Shown here in pieces: positions 16,696 through 20,824 of a DNA stretch of 20,824 nt. Where the stretch lies: contig JBBRPS010000062.1 in NCBI GenBank assembly GCA_038227745.1, positions 1 to 20,824 of the forward strand, in the 5' to 3' direction. How positions within the stretch are numbered: the stretch's first letter is position 1; each line of letters opens with the position of its first letter. The position numbers and the translations under genes are program-made. The stretch comes from DASPXY01 sp038227745 (lineage in GTDB: Bacteria; Planctomycetota; Planctomycetia; Gemmatales; Gemmataceae). The notes under the pieces are model-generated. The model did not search any database and had not been told where the DNA came from. It saw only the letters and a list, made by a program, of their open reading frames with translations.

Positions 16696-16705
16696 TAGAT
16701 TACTT

Positions 16706-16721
16706 TGCAACAACCGTGCCG
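16706..16721 (-). promoter_or_regulatory. Predicted sigma-54 (RpoN) -24/-12 promoter
   Basis: The minus strand reads CGGCACGGTTGTTGCA. The -24 GG (16720-16719) and -12 GC (16708-16707) are separated by exactly 10 nt, matching the consensus TGGCAC-N5-TTGC with one mismatch at the first T. Transcription would start near 16695 and read into the BY-kinase gene. Sigma-54 promoters need an enhancer-binding activator; none is encoded in the window. Confidence 0.6.
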
Positions 16722-17112
16722 CCCGTTCTCCAAGCGTTCGGGACTGGAATACCCCGTCCTCGTTTTCGATGCCGACGGCTCTCCCGGCGCAGAGGCGGGG
16801 GAAAGCCGGACGGCACCCGTACCTGGCGGACGACCGACCGAAACTGTCGAGAGTATGGGAGTTAGAGACTGCTTGCGCCGGCCACAGGCGAGGCCCGCCT
16901 CGCTGCGGTCCTGGCCCCTTGGGGCGATGCTTCCCTGCCGCGTGTCGCGTTTGGCATCGGGCATGCACGCTTGATGGCCTCTTCGGCCAGGAGAGCGGGA
17001 AGGACCCTGCCCTTCCGCGTGTTAAGCCGGCGCTCCGGGGGTTAACACGGACGTGAACTTTTGTTAACACGATGACCGACACGGCGGACGAGTTGAATGC
17101 CGTGCCGGCCCC
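16722..17112. other. Non-coding region between the amidohydrolase gene and the sigma-54 promoter
   Basis: These 391 bp have no convincing gene. They contain weak GC-rich hairpins (for example GCGAGG...CCTCGC near 16889-16904) and the TTAACACG motif group at 17018-17071. No clear terminator with a T-run follows the amidohydrolase stop at 17113. Confidence 0.5.
17018..17071. promoter_or_regulatory. Three copies of CGTGTTAA/TTAACACG, candidate activator-binding sites
   Basis: CGTGTTAA lies at 17018-17025 and TTAACACG at 17042-17049 and 17064-17071. The first pair forms an inverted repeat with 16-nt spacing, and the two same-orientation copies are 22 nt apart (about two helical turns). The last copy sits in a TGTTAACA palindrome. 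They are about 300-365 bp upstream of the sigma-54 promoter, a plausible enhancer distance. No binding protein is known from the sequence. Confidence 0.4.
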
Positions 17113-17952
17113 TCACGCCAGGCCGAACAGGGCGCGAGCATTGTCCTCGAAAACCGCCTGCCAGTGCGCCTCGGGGATGGCCCGCAGCACGAAGTCGCGG
17201 TAGACGGCCATCGGCGCCAGCGGCCAGTCGCTGCCGTACAGGAAGCGGTCGGCGCGCTCGGTGTACTCCCGCGCGGCCGCCACGCGCTCGGCGGTCCGCC
17301 GCACCAGTCCCTGGCCCTCCAGGTGCGCGAAGTACGCCGCGTCGCCCACCAGGATGCCGGACAGGTCGGCCCAGACGTTGTCGTTCTTGTACACGACCTC
17401 TGCCGCGTCCGTGAGCCACGGGTTGCCGAAGTGCGCCATCACGAAGTTCACCCCGCGGTGATCGACCGCAACCTCATCGACCAGCAGCGGGTGGGCGTAG
17501 CGGACCTTGGCGATGGTCGAGTAGTTGTCGCCGGTGTGGAAGATGAAAGGGACGCGGTAGCGCGCCGCCAGTTCGTAGTAGGGGACGTAGTTGGCGTGGT
17601 CCGGTCCGTAATAAAGATAACCGAGGTACGCCTTGAGGGCCTTGACCTGGCCCCGGCGGAGCTGGTTCTCGACGCGCTGGAGGTGGTCGGTGTCGGTGCG
17701 CGACGGGTCGGCGACACCGATGGCGTGCATGCCGGGCACCAGGGCGGCGATGCGCCGGGTGGAGGCGACGCCGAGCGGGTCGTCGCCTTCGCCGCCGAGG
17801 TGGCCCATGGCGAGGAAGTGGGTGACGCCGGCGTCCGCGGCCTCGCGGCGCAGGGCGGCGGCGACCTCCTCGGGCGGCCGGTGCAGCAGGTCGGCGAGCG
17901 GCTTGACGCCCGGCAGCCGCGGCGAGACGGCGTGGATGTGCATGTCGATCAT
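17113..17952 (-). CDS. Amidohydrolase family protein (metal-dependent TIM-barrel hydrolase)
   Basis: This 279-residue protein begins with the metal-binding HxH motif almost at the N-terminus (MIDMHIH, H5 and H7), as in the amidohydrolase-2 family. Later conserved points are KALKAYLGY (K107 region), FIFHTGDN (H139), VMAHFGNPW (H174) and YGSDWPLAP (D242), which together would form the metal site at the mouth of the barrel. It ends ALFGLA, close to the family-typical NA..LFGL. Members hydrolyse or decarboxylate varied cyclic substrates; this one's substrate is unknown. It is the nearest gene upstream of the polysaccharide locus and is separated from it by 975 bp, so it probably belongs to the preceding transcription unit with the VOC and Rpn genes. 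Confidence 0.92.
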   Translation of the reverse strand: MIDMHIHAVSPRLPGVKPLADLLHRPPEEVAAALRREAADAGVTHFLAMGHLGGEGDDPLGVASTRRIAALVPGMHAIGVADPSRTDTDHLQRVENQLRRGQVKALKAYLGYLYYGPDHANYVPYYELAARYRVPFIFHTGDNYSTIAKVRYAHPLLVDEVAVDHRGVNFVMAHFGNPWLTDAAEVVYKNDNVWADLSGILVGDAAYFAHLEGQGLVRRTAERVAAAREYTERADRFLYGSDWPLAPMAVYRDFVLRAIPEAHWQAVFEDNARALFGLA

Positions 17953-17976
17953 GAAGGCACCACAATCCCCTGCAAG

Positions 17977-17998
17977 CCCACGGGCCGCGCCCCGTGGG
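17977..17998. repeat. 8-bp-stem palindrome, second copy of the AGCCCACGGG family
   Basis: CCCACGGG (17977-17984) and CCCGTGGG (17991-17998) form a stem around CCGCGC. The left arm and its flank, AAGCCCACGGG, match the element at 653-682. It lies 24 nt upstream of the amidohydrolase start. Confidence 0.65.
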
Positions 17999-18016
17999 GG
18001 TTCGCTTACTGAGGGC

Positions 18017-18051
18017 AGCGCGCTTTAGCGGCTAAACGAGCGCGCTTTAGC
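18017..18051. repeat. AGCGCGCTTTAGC direct repeat with interleaved palindromes
   Basis: The 13-bp AGCGCGCTTTAGC occurs at 18017-18029 and 18039-18051, with GGCTAAAC between. TTTAGC-G-GCTAAA is a tight palindrome, and GGCTAAA (18030-18036) can also pair with the downstream TTTAGCC (18046-18052). The right copy overlaps the stop codon of the VOC gene (TAA, 18047-18049). Confidence 0.75.
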
Positions 18052-18487
18052 CATGCGGGACCCAGTAATCCTCTTCCGGCAGGCCCCACAGCCCAGGCGT
18101 GGCCAGCTCGATGCTGTTGCCGGCGGGGTCGCGCAGGTAGAGCGAGCGGCCGCCGTTGGGCCAGCGGATCTCCGTCTCGACGGCGACGCCGGCGCTTTCG
18201 AGGCGGCCGCGCCACTCCTCGACGTTGGCCTCGGCGACGGCGAACGCCATGTGGCCCGGCCCGCGCGCCCCGTGGCGCGGCACCGGCACGCCATCGATCA
18301 GGGGCGATTCCGACTCGGTCTTGTCGGGATTGAAGACGAGGAAGACGCCGCGGCCGCAGCGGAAGAAGACGTGCCGGCCGGCCATGCGGGCGATGACCTC
18401 CAGGCCGAACACGGTCGTGTAGAAGCGCTCCGCCGCGTCGAGGTCGTTGGCGTAGACGCACGTCTCCAGGATGCCGAGAGGTTTCAC
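18047..18487 (-). CDS. VOC superfamily (glyoxalase/bleomycin-resistance fold) protein
   Basis: This 146-residue protein has two beta-alpha-beta-beta-beta modules. The first runs ILETCVYANDLDAAERFY (6-23) and FFRCGRGVFLVFN; the second runs PGHMAFAVAEANVEEW (77-92) and SLYLRDPAGNSIELATP (115-131). Likely metal ligands are E8 (where many relatives have His), H79 and E127. The DPAGNSIEL ending is the family signature. Such proteins are dioxygenases, isomerases or resistance proteins, so no reaction is assigned. The ATG at 18487 fits the start of the first strand. It lies 20 nt after the Rpn-like gene. Its stop codon falls inside a palindromic repeat, so the last residues may be repeat-derived. 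Confidence 0.92.
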   Translation of the reverse strand: MKPLGILETCVYANDLDAAERFYTTVFGLEVIARMAGRHVFFRCGRGVFLVFNPDKTESESPLIDGVPVPRHGARGPGHMAFAVAEANVEEWRGRLESAGVAVETEIRWPNGGRSLYLRDPAGNSIELATPGLWGLPEEDYWVPHG

Positions 18488-18507
18488 CGCTGCCCCCTGC
18501 GCTTTCC

Positions 18508-19431
18508 TCAGCCCTCCAGCCGGAGGTCTTTCAGCGACTCGGCCTTGAGGATGTCAATCTGTACCTGACGCAGTTCCTCCGGGGACAGGGCTTCGACTCG
18601 TTCCTTGACGGCGGCCGATACCGGCCCGTACTTCGTCTCCAGCTGCAACAGCACGGACTCGCGCCGCTCCGCGATCTTGCCGCGTTCGTAGGTCGTGATC
18701 ATGATCGGCTTCACCTCTTGATACGGTTCGGTGGTTAGCAACGCCTGCAGCCGCTCCCTCTGCCCCTCGTCCAGGTCGGCGTACGCTTCCAGGCACTCGG
18801 CCAGCAGGAAGCGGCGCCAGTCATTCTCGCCGGAATGCCCGATCCGTTTCAAGCCCTCCGCCAGCAACTCGGCGCGCCGCTCGGGCGGCACGCGCATCAG
18901 CGTGCTCAGGGCCACGCCCAGCAGGTTCTCCCCTGTAGCGTACTGCTCGCCATCGAGGGCGGGCAGGCCGACGTAGGCGTACTCGAAGCGCAGGATCCGG
19001 TGTTCCCAGAAGTGTTCCTCATAAGCGTCCCAGCCGACGCCGTCCAGGCCGACGCGCAGGAACAGGCCGATGGGCAGCACCGGCAGCACCATGTCGCGCC
19101 GCAGCTGCACATAGTACTCGAACATCCGCGGCCGCAGCGCGACGGCGCTCTGGCGCGTCTCTACCTCGACATGGACCAGGACGAGCAGGTCGGTGACGCC
19201 CGCGCGGGGCGGCGGCGCCCCGGGCCGCAGGCGCAGGCGCGCGACGAGGTCGAGTTGCCGCTTCCCGCCCTGCGGCGGGGCGAGGAACAGTTCCTTGTCG
19301 AGCCAGTCGATGACGGTGAAGTCGAAGCGCTCGGCCCAGGCGGGGACGAAACAGAGGAAGAACTGCTCGAAGAACTCCTTGAGCAGGACTTTCAGCCGCT
19401 GGTCGTGGTCCGGCGAGGAGGGCTCGGGCAT
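18508..19431 (-). CDS. Rpn-family putative recombination-promoting nuclease (PD-(D/E)XK fold)
   Basis: This 307-residue protein looks like the Rpn/YhgA-like family, often mislabelled as transposase. The N-terminal half has RLKVLLKEFFEQFFLCFVP (12-30), the catalytic Asp in KRQLDLVARL (D61), and LVLVHVEVETRQ (83-94) with E89 and E91 in the position of the ExQ/ExK pair. The C-terminal half has a helical region with YERGKIAERRESVLLQLETK and a charged tail ending ESLKDLRLEG, common in DUF4351-like ends of planctomycete and cyanobacterial members. These proteins promote RecA-independent recombination in E. coli; here the role is unknown. The ATG at 19431 is the natural N-terminus. The gene is probably cotranscribed with the VOC gene. 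Confidence 0.85.
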   Translation of the reverse strand: MPEPSSPDHDQRLKVLLKEFFEQFFLCFVPAWAERFDFTVIDWLDKELFLAPPQGGKRQLDLVARLRLRPGAPPPRAGVTDLLVLVHVEVETRQSAVALRPRMFEYYVQLRRDMVLPVLPIGLFLRVGLDGVGWDAYEEHFWEHRILRFEYAYVGLPALDGEQYATGENLLGVALSTLMRVPPERRAELLAEGLKRIGHSGENDWRRFLLAECLEAYADLDEGQRERLQALLTTEPYQEVKPIMITTYERGKIAERRESVLLQLETKYGPVSAAVKERVEALSPEELRQVQIDILKAESLKDLRLEG

Positions 19432-19543
19432 GATCGGCTCCGCGGTCCGCGGCCCGGGGAGGCAGGCCCGGGGGAAAACGGGATCTCTCCGCTGTGCGGC
19501 GGCGGCTTGGCGAGAGGCCCCGTGGCCGCGTCCTCCCCACGCC

Positions 19544-20050
19544 TCAGGAGGCCGGACGCCGCGAGCGCCACACGCGCACGATCACCACGATGCCGCCCAC
19601 CGCCCCGACCAGGTAGCTGGCCGCGTGCGCCCACAGGTCCGCGAGGAACGGGACGTGCTTGTCGGCGGGCACCCGCGACGCCAGCGGTTCGAGCAGGATC
19701 ACGAGGCCGGCGCGCGCCAGCTGGGAGCCGAGGAAACCCGCCGCCAGGGCACATACCGCCATGATACCCATCAGGATGAGCACTGGCCGGACGAGCGATT
19801 GTGCGTCCCGTTTGGGGCGGTCGCCCGCCCGCGCCGCGAGGGCCAATGGCACGCCCAGGAGCACACCGACCCACCACGTGGCGACGATTCCCCAGAAGAT
19901 GCCCAGGATGGTCGGGGAGTCCGTATCGAGGAGGCGCGGGTGCCCGATGGTGAAGAATTCGACGCAGACGCGAGCGGTCACCTGGTCGTGCAGAATGCCG
20001 TAGACCACCGCCGAGAGGACGCACAGCGCGAGGATGGCAAAGACTTGCAT
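19544..20050 (-). CDS. Conserved hypothetical membrane protein, about four transmembrane helices
   Basis: This 168-residue protein has hydrophobic stretches near residues 2-20, 46-72, 90-112 and 140-160. The first loop contains HDQVTARVCVEFFTIGHP (21-38), which looks like a strongly conserved motif, and the next segment carries TWWVGVLLGVPLALAARAG. I recall similar sequences annotated only as hypothetical membrane proteins, so no function is assigned. The tail is basic (RVWRSRRPAS), which suggests a cytoplasmic C-terminus. The ATG at 20050 is preceded by AGGAGAG at good spacing. It is separated from the Rpn-like gene by 112 bp that show no feature. Confidence 0.8.
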   Translation of the reverse strand: MQVFAILALCVLSAVVYGILHDQVTARVCVEFFTIGHPRLLDTDSPTILGIFWGIVATWWVGVLLGVPLALAARAGDRPKRDAQSLVRPVLILMGIMAVCALAAGFLGSQLARAGLVILLEPLASRVPADKHVPFLADLWAHAASYLVGAVGGIVVIVRVWRSRRPAS

Positions 20051-20153
20051 CGTCGGAACTCTCCTGCGAAGGCGAGAGGCGGGCCACTGGGACGGATTTC
20101 ATGGGGGCACACCCTGGCGAACGGGAGAACACCTGTCCAACGGGACCAGGAGG

Positions 20154-20824
20154 TCAGACGTCAGCCCCTTCCAACGTGAACAGGCAGACGTAGTTCGCAT
20201 GAGTGCCAGCCCAGGTCCGGCCGGAGGGGTGTGTCGCGATCTCGCCGAATGCAAGCGGGAACCAGGCGATGGGCTCGCCGGTTGTCGAGGACTCGATGAC
20301 CGTTTCCAGGTCATGAGCGACGGCCCGCCAGGGAAACTGCGGCGCTCCTGTGGCCAGAGCAGCGACATCAGTTCTTCCCTTGAGGACCTCCAGGCACTTG
20401 CCATCGTCGGCATCCCACACCCGCACCGTCTGGTCAGCGGAGCCGGATAGGAGGCGGCGGCCGTCGGGGGCGAAGGCCACGCTCGTCACCCAGCGCTCGT
20501 GGCCGTGCAAGCAGGCCAGTTCCGTCCCGCTGTCGGCGCCCCACAGCCGCACCGTCTTGTCCCACGAGCCGGAGAGCAGGCGGCGGCCGTCGGGGGCGAA
20601 GGCCACGCTCGTCACCCGGCCCTCGTGGCCGCGCAGGCAGGCGAGCTCCGCCCCGCTGTCGGCGTCCCACACCCGCACCGTCTTGTCCCACGAGCCGGAC
20701 AGCAGGCGGCGGCCGTCGGGGGCGAAGGCCACGCTCGTCACCCGGCTCCCGTGGCCGCGCAGGCAGGCGAGTTCCGCCCCGCTGTCTGCGTCCCACACCC
20801 GCACCGTCTCGTCCCATGAGCCGG
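20154..20824 (-). CDS. WD40-repeat protein (N-terminus outside window)
   Basis: The last 222 residues of a beta-propeller protein are present; the gene continues past the window end. At least three nearly identical 42-residue blades are visible (core RVTSVAFAPDGRRLLSGSWD, then VRVWDADSGAELACLRGH), and a diverged one reads VRVWDADDGKCLEVLKG. The C-terminal non-repeat part contains ATHPSGRTWAGTHANYVCLF and may complete the propeller. WD40 proteins act as interaction scaffolds; in planctomycetes they are often fused to Ser/Thr kinases or other signalling domains, but nothing upstream is visible here. At DNA level the blades repeat with a 126-bp period. The 103-bp gap to the membrane-protein gene has no recognised signal beyond that gene's ribosome-binding site. 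Confidence 0.93.
   Translation of the reverse strand, partial: GSWDETVRVWDADSGAELACLRGHGSRVTSVAFAPDGRRLLSGSWDKTVRVWDADSGAELACLRGHEGRVTSVAFAPDGRRLLSGSWDKTVRLWGADSGTELACLHGHERWVTSVAFAPDGRRLLSGSADQTVRVWDADDGKCLEVLKGRTDVAALATGAPQFPWRAVAHDLETVIESSTTGEPIAWFPLAFGEIATHPSGRTWAGTHANYVCLFTLEGADV
20439..20824. repeat. 126-bp near-identical tandem DNA repeat encoding WD40 blades
   Basis: The sequence GCTCGTCACC recurs at 20481, 20607 and 20733, exactly 126 bp apart, within blocks that are nearly identical over their whole length. Synonymous positions are also conserved, so the similarity is more than protein selection would require. The array runs off the window edge. Confidence 0.88.

Noticed and set aside
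16187..16696. Minus-strand frame of 169 residues in the leader region, and another at 16633-17082
   Set aside because: Composition is Arg/Pro-rich without domains, no good ribosome-binding site is present, and they cross the promoter or leader region.
18508..19431. Insertion-sequence transposase
   Set aside because: The protein matches Rpn-type PD-(D/E)XK nucleases rather than a DDE or HUH transposase, and no terminal inverted repeats or target duplications flank it.

Overview
The window looks like the chromosome of a high-GC planctomycete, most likely a Gemmata-type (Gemmataceae) bacterium. This is inferred from the very GC-rich coding sequence, an Rpn-type nuclease with the charged C-terminal tail common in that group, a protein built of WD40 repeats, and many short palindromic intergenic repeats. 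No rRNA, tRNA, CRISPR array or insertion sequence is visible. Every gene I could support lies on the minus strand, so transcription runs from high to low coordinates.

Positions 1-16137 hold a surface or exopolysaccharide locus. In transcription order it contains: a fused chain-length/BY-kinase protein (13909-16137), a PglF/WbpM-type nucleotide-sugar dehydratase (11671-13650), a Wzx-type flippase (10188-11534), an O-antigen ligase/polymerase (8872-10191), a GT2 and a GT4 glycosyltransferase (7946-8869, 6685-7932), an ATP-grasp enzyme (5624-6688), a HAD hydrolase (4954-5652), a proline-dehydrogenase-like protein (3747-4697), two paralogous FemAB/GNAT-like acyltransferases (2692-3750, 1371-2423), a PglC-type phosphoglycosyl transferase (701-1357), and the N-terminal half of a PglE-type aminotransferase (1-631, cut by the window edge). 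The dehydratase, aminotransferase and small phosphoglycosyl transferase suggest a lipid-linked 4-amino-4,6-dideoxy sugar (bacillosamine-like) as first sugar. The glycosyltransferases would extend it, and the flippase and ligase/polymerase would export and join it. The ATP-grasp, HAD, proline-dehydrogenase-like and acyltransferase genes look like a decoration module whose chemistry is unknown.

Positions 16138-17112 are a long non-coding stretch upstream of the locus. It holds a near-consensus sigma-54 (-24/-12) promoter at 16706-16721, about 570 bases before the first start codon, and three copies of an 8-bp motif at 17018-17071 that could be activator sites.

Positions 17113-20824 hold genes with no evident link to polysaccharide: an amidohydrolase, a VOC/glyoxalase-fold protein, an Rpn-type nuclease, a small membrane protein and the C-terminal part of a WD40 protein whose repeats are nearly identical at the DNA level.

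The most unusual feature is a set of palindromic repeat islands of several unrelated sequence families. One sits in nearly every sizeable gap, usually just after a stop codon, and together they divide the polysaccharide locus into blocks.
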